Of a DNA stretch of 64,000 nt, positions 32,930-44,334 are shown piece after piece. Origin of the DNA: Bog-473 sp963788125 (GTDB lineage Bacteria; Actinomycetota; Acidimicrobiia; Acidimicrobiales; RAAP-2); the NCBI GenBank assembly GCA_963788125.1, contig CAWBFN010000002.1, forward strand, positions 1,488,001 to 1,552,000, in the 5' to 3' direction. Numbering within the stretch: the stretch's first letter is position 1; every line of letters begins with the position of its first letter. The translations under genes were made by a program, and so were the position numbers. A model generated the notes under the pieces. It worked only from the letters and a program-made list of their open reading frames with translations. It had not been told where the DNA came from and searched no databases.

Positions 32930-35295
32930 CGGTCCACCACGGTACCGGTGAGCTCGAGTACCCGGGCGGGTGGCAGGTGCTGCTCGAGGATCCGAGCGCC
33001 GAAAGGTGCGAGAGCGTCCTCAATGGCGTTGGTGATCGCCGCCGGAGCGACGATCATTCCGCCCTCGCCCACGCCGCGGAAGTTGACGTCGGGATCGGTC
33101 TCGACGGTCTCGACGTGGTGGATCTCTATGCGCGGCACGATGTCCGTGGTGGGCAGGAGGTAGTCCATGAACGACGCGGCGACGTACTGGCCCTCGTCGT
33201 CGTAGGCGGCGTGCTCCAGAAGGACCGCGCCGATCGCCTGCGCCACGCCACCGCGGATCTGTCCCTCAACGATGGCCGGGTTGACGGGCACGCCGCAGTC
33301 CTCGACGACCAGGTAGCGCTCGAAGTTCACCAGGCCGGTCTCCATGTCCACCTCGACGATGCAGCAGTGGGTGCCGCCCGACCAGCCGGGGCTCCCTCCG
33401 TCGAAGGTCCGGGTCACCGAGAGGCTCCGTTCGGCGTCGGAGGGCAACCGCTCGGGCTCTTCATGGACGATCCGGGTCAGCTCGGCGAGCGAGAGTGTCA
33501 CCGCCGGCGAACCCTTGACGGAGATCATTCCCGCCGCCAGCTCGAGGTCCGCGGCGTTCGCCTCGAGCACATCGGCTGCCAGGGTCATGATCTTCTCGCG
33601 CAGCTCCCGGGAGGCGTGGAGGACGGCCCCGTTCGCCATGGTGGCGGCCCGACTGCCTCCGGTGCCGACGATCGCCACCGGGGTGATGTCGGTGTCGCCG
33701 TAGCGCACCGTGATGTCGTCGAAGCGGACACCCAGTTCATCGGCCGCGACCTGGGCGAGAGTCGTCTCGTGGCCCTGGCCGTGGGGCTGCTGGCGAGTGA
33801 CGATGACGATCTTGCCGCCGTCTTCGACGGAGAGGTATGTCGTCTCGTCGCCCATCACGTCGGGGCCCTCTTGCCCGGGCACCCGGGGTCCGGGCGCCGC
33901 TTCGAGGTAGGAGGCCATGCCGATGCCGAGGTACCGGCCCTCGGCGCGAGCGGCTCGTTGGCGCTGCCGGAATCCTTCCCAACCGATGAGGAGTGCCGCC
34001 TGCTCCACCGACTCCTGTGTCGTCACCCCGACGAAGGGCTGCCCGGTCAGCATGGCCAGCGGTGGCTCGTCGCGCACCACGTAGTTGCGCCGTCGGATGT
34101 CGAGCGGGTCGATGCCGAGCTCGCTGGCGACGATGTCGAGCAGTCGCTCGCGCAAAAAATCTGCCGTCGCCCACGGTCCCCGGTAGGAGACGTAGGTGCC
34201 CTTGTTGCTCAACAACGCGACCGACCGGGCGTCGAGCGCCTGCAGCCGGGTCGGCCCCTGGAACGACATGATGATCGTGTAACACTGAATGGCCCCGGGG
34301 AAGGGATCGCTCGGGTAGGCGCCGATGTTGACCTTGATGTCCATGCGCACGCCGAGAATGACGCCATCGGCGGTGACGGCCGCCTCCAGATCCGCCATCT
34401 CCTCCCGGGCCTGGCCTCCGGTCGCGAGGTGCTCGAGACGGTCCTCGATCCACTTCACCGGGCGGCCCAGATCCTTCGCCGCAGCCACGATCGCCACGTC
34501 TTCCCGTGTCACGCTGTTCTTGAGGCCGAAACCGCCGCCGACGTCCTGGGCGATCACCCGGATCTGATCCATCGGGATACCCACCTGGGCAGGCAGGATC
34601 ATGCGCATCATGTGGGGCGACTGTGTCGATGCGTGGACGGTCAGGTGCTCGGCCACCGGGTCCCAGCTGGCGATCAGTCCGCGGCACTCCATGGGTACCG
34701 GCTGATGGCGGTGCACGTCGATGGAGGCACGCACGATCCGGTCCGCCGCCGCGAAGGCGGCATCCGCGTCGCCGAACGACATGGCCGCAGTGAGATAGAT
34801 GTTGTCACCGAGCTCGTCGAAGACCGGGGGCTTGGCCGGGTCGAGCGCGTCCTCGTAGCTCACGATGGGATCGAGCATCTCGATGTCTTCGACGATGAGC
34901 TCGAGCGCGTCCTCGGCGATATAGCGGCTCTCGGCGACCACCAGCGCAAGGGGATCGCCAATGTGCCGGACCTTGTCGGTGGCCAGGGCGTGAAACGTCG
35001 GCGACTTCATGTTCGGCATCGCGTTCATGCCGGTCACCGCCCCGGCCTGCGCCGCCGTCGTCAGCCGCCGGATGTCCTCACCGGTGTAGACGGCGACCAC
35101 GCCCGGCAGCCTCCTGGCCTCGCTGGCGTCCAGCCCCAACAGCCGGCCGTGCGGTATCGGGCTTCGAAGGAAGGCGGCGTGCAACATGTCGGGCAGCACG
35201 ACGTCGTCGACGTACCGACCCCGCCCGGTCAGGATCCGAGGATCCTCCACGCGCATCACCCGAGCCCCGACCGACCGTGCCCCTACTTGCTCCAT
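32926..35295 (-). CDS. Molybdenum hydroxylase large subunit, molybdopterin-binding
   Basis: About 789 residues of the xanthine dehydrogenase/CoxL superfamily. Family markers are RVEDPRILTGRGRYVDD, QDVGGGFGLKNS, the active-site loop SYRGPWATADFLRE, QPHGQGHETTLAQVAADELG, and GVGEGG near the end, whose Glu is the usual catalytic base. The active-site loop is neither the AYRCSFR of true CO dehydrogenase (form I) nor AYRGAGR (form II), so CO oxidation is unlikely. Substrate unknown. First gene of the operon; GGGGAGG precedes the start (ATG 35295, GTG 35298). No cofactor-insertion genes are adjacent. Confidence 0.9.
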   Translation of the reverse strand: MEQVGARSVGARVMRVEDPRILTGRGRYVDDVVLPDMLHAAFLRSPIPHGRLLGLDASEARRLPGVVAVYTGEDIRRLTTAAQAGAVTGMNAMPNMKSPTFHALATDKVRHIGDPLALVVAESRYIAEDALELIVEDIEMLDPIVSYEDALDPAKPPVFDELGDNIYLTAAMSFGDADAAFAAADRIVRASIDVHRHQPVPMECRGLIASWDPVAEHLTVHASTQSPHMMRMILPAQVGIPMDQIRVIAQDVGGGFGLKNSVTREDVAIVAAAKDLGRPVKWIEDRLEHLATGGQAREEMADLEAAVTADGVILGVRMDIKVNIGAYPSDPFPGAIQCYTIIMSFQGPTRLQALDARSVALLSNKGTYVSYRGPWATADFLRERLLDIVASELGIDPLDIRRRNYVVRDEPPLAMLTGQPFVGVTTQESVEQAALLIGWEGFRQRQRAARAEGRYLGIGMASYLEAAPGPRVPGQEGPDVMGDETTYLSVEDGGKIVIVTRQQPHGQGHETTLAQVAADELGVRFDDITVRYGDTDITPVAIVGTGGSRAATMANGAVLHASRELREKIMTLAADVLEANAADLELAAGMISVKGSPAVTLSLAELTRIVHEEPERLPSDAERSLSVTRTFDGGSPGWSGGTHCCIVEVDMETGLVNFERYLVVEDCGVPVNPAIVEGQIRGGVAQAIGAVLLEHAAYDDEGQYVAASFMDYLLPTTDIVPRIEIHHVETVETDPDVNFRGVGEGGMIVAPAAITNAIEDALAPFGARILEQHLPPARVLELTGTVVDR

Positions 35296-35298
35296 CAC

Positions 35299-35619
35299 TC
35301 ACGTCCTCCCCGACGGCTGCGCGCCCGGCGTCGTGCGGGGCGACGGTCGAGGTTTCCCGCCCTCGGCTGATCACCGTTGGCTACGGGTGCCGCAACACCG
35401 GCCCTTCTCGAGCCCACACCCGCGGTTGCGGTGCCGTGTCCCGTGGGTCGCTCTGCATCACTCCGACCCTGGTCAGACGCCCACCGTATCACTCGGGGTC
35501 ACGTTCCTTCGACGGCCCACGGGTGGCGGACAGAGCGACCCAATTCGGCCCGCCGCTTGACTCCGGGCTCAGCATCAGGTCAGACTACTCTGATTAGAGT
35601 ACCCGTTTAGGAGTGCGTC
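35299..35619. other. Divergent regulatory region between the hydroxylase operon and padR
   Basis: This 321-bp region has no gene. Toward padR it carries a TTGACT -35 (35557-35562) and CAGACT -10-like element (35581-35586), then the palindrome TACTCTGATTAGAGTA at 35586-35601 overlapping the expected start of transcription, and an AGGAG ribosome site at 35609-35613. Toward the hydroxylase operon only the GGGGAGG ribosome site is clear. Confidence 0.6.
35586..35601 (+). promoter_or_regulatory. Palindromic candidate PadR operator
   Basis: TACTCT-GATT-AGAGTA is a perfect 6-bp dyad with a 4-bp centre directly after the presumed -10 element of padR. A PadR repressor bound here would shut off its own gene and the ABC exporter downstream. 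Confidence 0.5.
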
Positions 35620-36255
35620 ATGGCCCCTCGCAATCGATCGAACCCACTGGCCCTTGCGGTACTGATCTGTCTCTACGAACGGCCCATGCATCCCTACGAA
35701 GTGGCGACCACCCTGCGCCAGCGGAACAAGCACGAGAGCGTTCGCCTCAACTACGGCTCGCTGTACGCCGTGGTCGCATCGCTCGAGCGACGAGGGCATA
35801 TCACCCCCCTGGAGACCGCCCGTGAGGGGCGCCTCCCTGAGCGCACGGTGTACGAACTCACGGATGCCGGACGTGTCGAGATGCACGACTGGCTGACCGA
35901 CCTCATCGCCACTCCGGTGAAGGAGTACCCCTCCTTCGAGGCAGCGTTGTCCTTTCTCCCCGCACTGCCGCCGAGCGACGTCACCGGGCTCTTGCGGGAG
36001 CGGGCGCTTCGCCTGGAGACGGAGATCGCCCAGGCGCAGGCGTCAGAGGCCGTCGCCGAGAAGATGGGACTTCCTCAGCTCTTCTCCATCGAGGGACAGT
36101 TTCGAAGGGTCCTGCTCGAAGCAGAGCTCGACTTCGCCCGTCGTTTGGCCGCCGATATCGAGTCGGGTGCGCTGGACGGAGTCGACTGGTGGCAGGCCGT
36201 CCATCGTGGCGGCGCCGATCCTCCCCAGCTACCACCGTTCACCGACCAATCCTGA
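35620..36255 (+). CDS. PadR-family transcriptional regulator
   Basis: Protein of 211 residues. The winged helix reads ALAVLICLYERPMHPYEVATTLRQ with LNYGSLYAVVASLERRGHI and the wing RTVYELTDAG, followed by the helical C-terminal dimerisation domain of the PadR/Vir type. These regulators usually repress drug exporters and are released by the ligand. It is followed by the DrrAB-like genes after 19 bp, so this is a regulator-exporter operon. Confidence 0.9.
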   Translation: MAPRNRSNPLALAVLICLYERPMHPYEVATTLRQRNKHESVRLNYGSLYAVVASLERRGHITPLETAREGRLPERTVYELTDAGRVEMHDWLTDLIATPVKEYPSFEAALSFLPALPPSDVTGLLRERALRLETEIAQAQASEAVAEKMGLPQLFSIEGQFRRVLLEAELDFARRLAADIESGALDGVDWWQAVHRGGADPPQLPPFTDQS

Positions 36256-36274
36256 GACCACCACGAGGAGCCCC

Positions 36275-37285
36275 ATGACGCTGACCACGCACGCCATCTA
36301 CGCCGAAGAACTTTCCAAGACCTTCCCATCTCGCAGGGGGCCCGTCGAGGCCGTCCGGGGAGTGGATCTTCAGGTCGAGTCCGGGGAGATCTTCGGGCTG
36401 CTCGGCCCGAACGGCGCCGGGAAGACGACGACCATGCGCATGCTCACGACGCTGCTCCCGATCGGAGGCGGCAGCGCCACCGTTGCCGGGTTCGACGTCA
36501 CCCAGCAACCCCGGAAGGTACGGGAGAACATCGGATACGTGAGTCAACTCGGTGGTGCCGACGAATTGGCCACCGGGCGGGAAAACCTGATCCTCCAGGG
36601 CCGACTCTACGGCGCGAGCTTGTCCGACGTGCACCCACGCGTCGACCGGCTGGCCGGCGTTTTGGACCTTTCGGCCTTCATCGACCGGCGCGTAAAGACG
36701 TACTCCGGCGGCCAGCGACGGCGTCTCGACGTCGCGCTGGGCATCGTCCACCAACCAAAGGTCCTCTTCCTCGACGAGCCGACCACCGGCCTCGACCCGC
36801 AGAACCGGGCCAATCTGTGGGACCACTTGCGTGCCCTGCGGGACAGGGGCACAACCATCGTGCTCACCACGCACTATCTCGACGAAGCCGACGTCCTCTG
36901 CGACCGTGTGATGATCGTCGACCATGGCCGGGCGGTCATCTTCGGATCACCGCGTGACCTGAAGCATCGAGTGGCGGGCGACGCCGTCGTGATCACCCTC
37001 AAGGACGACGTGGAGTCAGTCGGGCGCAGCATCTCCCTCCTGGAGCGGGAGCCCTATGTGCGAGAGATCTCCGCCTCCGGCGACCAGGTTCGGCTTTACG
37101 TCGAGGACGGCAGCGCCGCACTGCCAGAACTGCTCCGCATCCTCGACCACGAGCGGATCGGCGTTCGCTCCATGAACCTCTCGGAGCCCACGCTCGACGA
37201 CGTCTTCCTCCGCCAGACGGGGCGGTCGCTGCGCGACACCGAGTTCAGCGCAGGCGCTGCGGAAGGATCGGAGGCGGCCGCATGA
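36275..37285 (+). CDS. DrrA-type ABC transporter ATPase
   Basis: 336 residues. Walker A GPNGAGKTTTMRML, signature YSGGQRRRLDVALG, Walker B VLFLDEPTTGLDP and H-loop TTHYLDEADVL are all present, with the DrrA-type C-terminal extension. Drives export with the permease that follows (ATGA overlap). CGAGGAG precedes the ATG. Likely substrate is a drug, antibiotic or lipid, not predictable. Confidence 0.93.
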   Translation: MTLTTHAIYAEELSKTFPSRRGPVEAVRGVDLQVESGEIFGLLGPNGAGKTTTMRMLTTLLPIGGGSATVAGFDVTQQPRKVRENIGYVSQLGGADELATGRENLILQGRLYGASLSDVHPRVDRLAGVLDLSAFIDRRVKTYSGGQRRRLDVALGIVHQPKVLFLDEPTTGLDPQNRANLWDHLRALRDRGTTIVLTTHYLDEADVLCDRVMIVDHGRAVIFGSPRDLKHRVAGDAVVITLKDDVESVGRSISLLEREPYVREISASGDQVRLYVEDGSAALPELLRILDHERIGVRSMNLSEPTLDDVFLRQTGRSLRDTEFSAGAAEGSEAAA

Positions 37286-38043
37286 AGCTCACCCGAGACA
37301 CCTGGCTCCTGTTTCACCGCTACACCATCCAGATGCTTCGCAACCCGGTCTGGTTGTTCGTCGGCTTTTCGACGCCTCTGCTCTACCTGGTCCTCTTCAC
37401 GCCGCTGCTCAAGCACCTCTCGAGCTCGCAGACCGGGTCCCCGGTCAGCGTCATCGACCTGTTCCTCCCCGGCATCCTTGCCCTGCTGGCCTTCGCCAGC
37501 GGAATGGCGGGCGGCTTCGGGACCATCTTCGAACTGCAGGGGGGAGTGATCGAGCGCCTCCGGGTAACACCGGCGAGCCGGTTCGCCATACTCATGGGAC
37601 CGGTGCTGTCGGGGATGCTGATGATGCTGGTCTTCGACGCGGTGGTGGTCGCAGCGGCGACGGGCTTTGGCTTCTCGATCAACTGGGGCGGGCTCGCCGT
37701 CCTCGTCGTGCTGCTCGGCCTCCTCATGGTCACCATGTCGGCCTTCTCGGTCGCGACGGCGCTGGTGACCAAGGACATCAGCAGTTTCGCCGCCATCATC
37801 AACGGCCTGAACCTTCCGGTGCTGCTCTTGGCCGGTGTGCTCCTGCCGATCACCCTGGGGCCCACCTGGATGCGCGTGCTGGCTCACTTCAATCCCCTGT
37901 ACTACGCCGTAGAGGGAGCCAGGGCCCTGGCCGTTGGGGCGTACGCCGACCCGGCCGTCTGGCAGGCATTCGCCGTGCTCGGCCCACTGTGTGTCGTCGT
38001 GGTGGCCTGGGCGACCGGTGTCTTCCGACGTGCCGTGGCCTGA
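37282..38043 (+). CDS. DrrB-type ABC-2 transporter permease
   Basis: 253 residues with about six hydrophobic segments and the ABC-2 motif block FLPGILALLAFASGMAGGFGTIFELQGGVIERLRVTPASR. Partner of the ATPase. Last gene of the PadR operon; the 76-bp gap to the convergent acyltransferase contains a weak 5-bp hairpin (38055-38070). Confidence 0.9.
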   Translation: MKLTRDTWLLFHRYTIQMLRNPVWLFVGFSTPLLYLVLFTPLLKHLSSSQTGSPVSVIDLFLPGILALLAFASGMAGGFGTIFELQGGVIERLRVTPASRFAILMGPVLSGMLMMLVFDAVVVAAATGFGFSINWGGLAVLVVLLGLLMVTMSAFSVATALVTKDISSFAAIINGLNLPVLLLAGVLLPITLGPTWMRVLAHFNPLYYAVEGARALAVGAYADPAVWQAFAVLGPLCVVVVAWATGVFRRAVA

Positions 38044-38119
38044 CATCTCACGCCTGCGCACCGACGCGCAAGCAGGCACACAAACCGAATGGTCACGGGC
38101 GTCCCAGGCGTCCGACCCA

Positions 38120-40330
38120 TTAGGGCGGAGTACCGAAGAGTCCTTCTGTCACCACCTCCAGGTCGGCCCCGATGACGGGTGTCAGCCAGGAGGCGTAGGT
38201 GTCGGTGATGTGGTTGTTGTCGCGGTAGACGAGGACATTGTTGACAATGACGGCACACGTAGTGCCGGCACAGAACCAGGGCTGGGTGTCGATGTACCCG
38301 GCCCCGGCGGCGGCCGCCGCGGCCTCCTCTTGACCTACGCCGGAAGGGTTGAAATAGGGGTACTGCTTGGGCATCGTGCAGGCTGTGGCATCGGTGAGAT
38401 GGGCCGAGAGGCAGTCCGGCACGAGCCCGCTCTGCGGATAGGGGACGTCGCCCATCAAGACGACCTGGGCACCGGTGGCCCGCAGCGTCGTCATCATGGA
38501 GGACAGACCTTGTATCCAGGCCGCTCCGTCCACCACGACACGGTCGTCGGGGATGCCGTACTCACGGGAGAACCCGAGGACGACCAGGGCCGGGTGCAGG
38601 GCCTCAATCCGGGCCACCACGGCGGCCCGCCACTGGTTGCACCCGGTGTACCACCCGCCGAGATCGGGGCTGTAGACGGTGATGTCGATGGGGGGGCACG
38701 TTGCTTTGGACTGGGCGATGAGGTGCCACCCGTACTCCTTGGCGAGGCTGTCCAAGGCCGGGAACCACATCAGGGCGTGAGAGTCGCCGAAGAGGACGAC
38801 GGTCTTTGAGGGCGGCGCCGAAACGTCCCCGTAGTTGCACGCGTTGACCGAGTTCTCGGTGAAGCTGTCGAAGCAGCCGTCGACGAAGGGCGCCGCCTCG
38901 TCCGACGCGGCGTCGGCCAGGTTCGGTGTGAGGTTGGCCGGGACGTCTTGGATCCCGACCGATTGGGCAACGTCGACCTTCACCTGGTTCGTCAGATTCT
39001 GGGCGGCGGAAGCGGCTGGGTTACTGGTGTTCTCGGCCCCGCCCAGTGCACCTTCGAGGTGTTGCCGTGAGAGCGCGCTGGCGGGGGCGTACCCGCTCCC
39101 CGTGAGCGAGGGCAGCGTCGCCGTCGAGAGCAGGATGGTGGCGGCGAGGGCCCCGCTCAGGCCCGCCACGAGAAGGAGGCTGCGTCGCGGCCGGGCCAGC
39201 CATGGAGCCCGCTGGAGCGGACGTTCGAGGAGCACCGTCGTCACTCCGGCCAGCACCAGGGCGACGCCGCAGACGGCCACGTTGCCCCACGTACTCAAAT
39301 GGTGGCCGACGATGTAGGGAGCGAGAACCAGTGCCGGCCAATGCCAGAGGTACCAGGTGTACGAGACGCGCCCGATGAGCTGCATGGGACGACGGCCCAG
39401 TAGCCAGACGGCGCCCAGTCGGGGGCGGGCGCAGCCGCCGGCAACCACGGCGGCGGCACCGGCCACGGGCACGATGGCCGCCGTGCCCGGGAACGGGGTG
39501 GCCGACGTGAAGGTGACGGCCGAAAAGATGATGGCCCCGATACCCGCCCAACTGAGCAGAGCCGTCCTACCGGCCGACAGTCGGCCAAGCCGGGGGGCAA
39601 CGAGGGCCAGGAGGCCTCCGACGGCCAGTTCCCAGGCCCGGGTCGGGAGCGAGAAGAAGGCCCAGGGCTCGTTGGCTCGAGTCAGCCAGATGGAGAAGGC
39701 CAGGGAGCCGGCCGCCAGGAGCGCCATCGCCACGAATACGGCCGAGAACAGGGGCTGGGCCTTGCGCTCTGGGGCCCAGCGCGTTCGTTTGGAGTTGTGC
39801 AACCAGACCAGGGAGGCGGCGAAGAGGAGCGCCGGCCATACCAGGTAGAACTGCTCCTCCACCCCGAGGGACCAGTAGTTGAGGAGTGGCGACGCGGGGC
39901 CGCCGGCACTCAGGTAGTTCGTGGCTTGCAGGGCGTAGCGATAGTTCCCCACGTAAAAGGCGTTGGCCAGTCCGTCCTTGGCCACGACCATGGCCTGGAG
40001 CGGGGGAAGGACGACGCAGGAGACGGCGACGGTGACCCCGATGACCAGCAGGGCCGAGGGAAGGAGGCGCCGGGCGCGGCGGGCGTAGAAGGCGCCGAAG
40101 GAGATCCCGCCCCTCTCGGCGAGCTCGCGGCCCAGGTGGTCGGTGATCAAGAACCCCGAGATCACAAAGAAAACGTCAACCCCGACGTAGCCGCCGGGGA
40201 TGGCCGAGAGCCCGGCGTGGTAGGCGACCACCGCAAGGATGGCGACTGCGCGCAGCCCCTCTATATCGGGTCGAAAATTGCTACCTCGACTGCGACCGCT
40301 CTCGTGTGGTGTCGACGGGTCCAGGGTCAC
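38120..40330 (-). CDS. Membrane acyltransferase with C-terminal SGNH domain (OafA type)
   Basis: 736 residues. N-terminal acyltransferase-3 domain with about ten membrane segments: RPDIEGLRAVAILAVVAYHAG, GGYVGVDVFFVISGFLIT, and RRLLPSALLVIG. A periplasmic SGNH domain starts near residue 520 with VVLFGDSHALMWFPAL and has DNNHITDTY for the catalytic Asp/His pair. Such proteins O-acetylate polysaccharides or cell-wall glycans. Starts at GTG and is preceded on the minus strand by a tRNA gene. Confidence 0.9.
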   Translation of the reverse strand: MTLDPSTPHESGRSRGSNFRPDIEGLRAVAILAVVAYHAGLSAIPGGYVGVDVFFVISGFLITDHLGRELAERGGISFGAFYARRARRLLPSALLVIGVTVAVSCVVLPPLQAMVVAKDGLANAFYVGNYRYALQATNYLSAGGPASPLLNYWSLGVEEQFYLVWPALLFAASLVWLHNSKRTRWAPERKAQPLFSAVFVAMALLAAGSLAFSIWLTRANEPWAFFSLPTRAWELAVGGLLALVAPRLGRLSAGRTALLSWAGIGAIIFSAVTFTSATPFPGTAAIVPVAGAAAVVAGGCARPRLGAVWLLGRRPMQLIGRVSYTWYLWHWPALVLAPYIVGHHLSTWGNVAVCGVALVLAGVTTVLLERPLQRAPWLARPRRSLLLVAGLSGALAATILLSTATLPSLTGSGYAPASALSRQHLEGALGGAENTSNPAASAAQNLTNQVKVDVAQSVGIQDVPANLTPNLADAASDEAAPFVDGCFDSFTENSVNACNYGDVSAPPSKTVVLFGDSHALMWFPALDSLAKEYGWHLIAQSKATCPPIDITVYSPDLGGWYTGCNQWRAAVVARIEALHPALVVLGFSREYGIPDDRVVVDGAAWIQGLSSMMTTLRATGAQVVLMGDVPYPQSGLVPDCLSAHLTDATACTMPKQYPYFNPSGVGQEEAAAAAAGAGYIDTQPWFCAGTTCAVIVNNVLVYRDNNHITDTYASWLTPVIGADLEVVTEGLFGTPP

Positions 40331-40494
40331 GGTTCTTGTAGCCCGATGCTAGGTCGGACGGAGCCCGGTCCGGCGGAGCGGGAGCAGACATCAGTTGCGG
40401 CTGGTACCGGGCAGCCCTCCGGGCAGTTCTCCACACGACCGTGTCGACCTACCGAGTTCTGGTCCACCATCCATCCTGAGATGGCCCAACGGAG

Positions 40495-40568
40495 TGGAGG
40501 CGATGGGACTCGAACCCACGAACCTCCTGACTGCCAGTCAGGCGCTCTACCAGCTGAGCTACGCCCCC
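40495..40568 (-). tRNA. tRNA-Ala (anticodon GGC)
   Basis: A full cloverleaf can be drawn on the minus strand: acceptor GGGGGCG with CGCCTCC, D-arm GCTCAGCTGGTAGAGC, anticodon stem CCTGA/TCAGG around loop CTGGCAG, and T-arm GTGGG-TTCGAGT-CCCAT. The anticodon is GGC. The G3-U70 wobble pair, the alanine identity element, is present. CCA is not encoded. Confidence 0.95.
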
Positions 40569-40753
40569 AGTGGCGAGGGGCAACGCTAGCAGTCGCCACG
40601 GGCACCACACGTCGACCACCCGAAGATCCCCCACGACCACGCCCGACCCGACCGCCCGACCGACCCCCGACCGACCACGGCCCGACCGACCACGGCCCTA
40701 CCGGCTCCCGCCTGAGAGCTCGATGCCCCTGCGCCCTCGCCTACCCTGGTGGG

Positions 40754-43240
<2,487 letters not shown>

Positions 43241-43317
43241 GACAGAGGTCCGGCCCCCGCGGTCCGGCCTCCCCCGGTCCTGCCCCCACCGTCCGGCCCC
43301 ACCGTGGAACAGCTGCC

Positions 43318-44322
43318 TTAGCGGAACCCCGCCAGCACGACTGACCACGCCTCGGCGTCCATCTCGTAGGGGATGTAGAAGCTGAAGCGATCGATGACGT
43401 CGCCGTAACGAGCCTTGATCCGGGTGCCCACCTCGTCCAGGGGGCACACCACGGCGAAGGCGTCGAGGACCTCGTCGTCGATCAGCTCACCCATCTTCAC
43501 CCACTCGCTCTGCTTGGAGAGGGTGTTGAGCTCAGTCTGCAGGTCGCCCCAGCCGTGGAGCTCGAGCACCGGCCGGTAGGCCGGGGTGGAGCCGTAGAAG
43601 GCGATCTGCTGCCGGACCGCCTTGGCCGCCGCCGCCACGTCCGACTCGGTCGGCCCGGTGACCACGAAGCCTGGATACGACACGGTCAGGTCAGCCCGCG
43701 TCTTTCCGGCCTTGTCCGCACCGCGTTGGAGTGCGGGCAGGCTCACCTCGCGCAGGTAGCGCTCCGTCGAAAAGGCATGCACGAGGAGCCCGTCTCCCGC
43801 CTCACCCGCCACCTCGGTCATCAGCTCCCCGACGGCGGCCAGCAGGATCTTCGGGCTGCCATAGGGGTTCTTCCCCGGATCGAAGAAGGGCGTCATGAGC
43901 GTGTGGGTGTAGAACTCGCCCCGGAAGTCGAGCTTCTCCCCGGTGTCCCACGTCGCCCAGATGGACCGGATGGCCATGATGAGCTCGCGCATCCGCGGCG
44001 CCGGATGCGACCAGGGCATGGAGAAACGTTTGGTGATGTGCGGCTTGATCTGGCTGCCCAGTCCCAGCATGAAACGCCCCTTGGACAGGAGCTGCAGATC
44101 GTTGGCGAGGGTGGCCAGGGTCATCGGGTTCCGGGCGAAGGCGACGGCGATGCCGGTCCCGAATTCGAGCTTCTCCGTGGCGGCGGCGCCAAGGGCGATG
44201 GGCAGGAACGGATCGTGTGACGTCTCGGACGACCACACGCCGTCGTAGCCGCTGGCTTCCGCCTTCCGTGCTTCTTCGCCTATCCCGCTCGGGTCGAACT
44301 CGATACCACCATCTACCTTCAT
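43318..44322 (-). CDS. LLM-class F420-dependent oxidoreductase (TIGR03617-like)
   Basis: 334 residues. Luciferase-like barrel with AEASGYDGVWSSETSHDPFLPIALGA, LEFGTGIAVAFARNPMTLA, GRFMLGLGSQIKPHI and FSMPWSHPAPRM, a pattern of an actinobacterial F420-dependent subgroup. Substrate unknown. It starts 12 bp after the PAC2 stop, so the two are probably co-transcribed. Confidence 0.88.
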   Translation of the reverse strand: MKVDGGIEFDPSGIGEEARKAEASGYDGVWSSETSHDPFLPIALGAAATEKLEFGTGIAVAFARNPMTLATLANDLQLLSKGRFMLGLGSQIKPHITKRFSMPWSHPAPRMRELIMAIRSIWATWDTGEKLDFRGEFYTHTLMTPFFDPGKNPYGSPKILLAAVGELMTEVAGEAGDGLLVHAFSTERYLREVSLPALQRGADKAGKTRADLTVSYPGFVVTGPTESDVAAAAKAVRQQIAFYGSTPAYRPVLELHGWGDLQTELNTLSKQSEWVKMGELIDDEVLDAFAVVCPLDEVGTRIKARYGDVIDRFSFYIPYEMDAEAWSVVLAGFR

Positions 44323-44334
44323 AGGCCCTGCACC

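Noticed and set aside
31575..35298. Carbon monoxide dehydrogenase operon
   Set aside because: The active-site loop is not AYRCSFR, and no cox accessory genes are adjacent.
32977..35370. 797-codon plus-strand ORF over the molybdenum hydroxylase large subunit
   Set aside because: Mirror frame of a real gene; no motifs.
38055..38070. Weak hairpin between the ABC permease and acyltransferase as terminator
   Set aside because: Only a 5-bp stem with no T-run; not supported enough to annotate.
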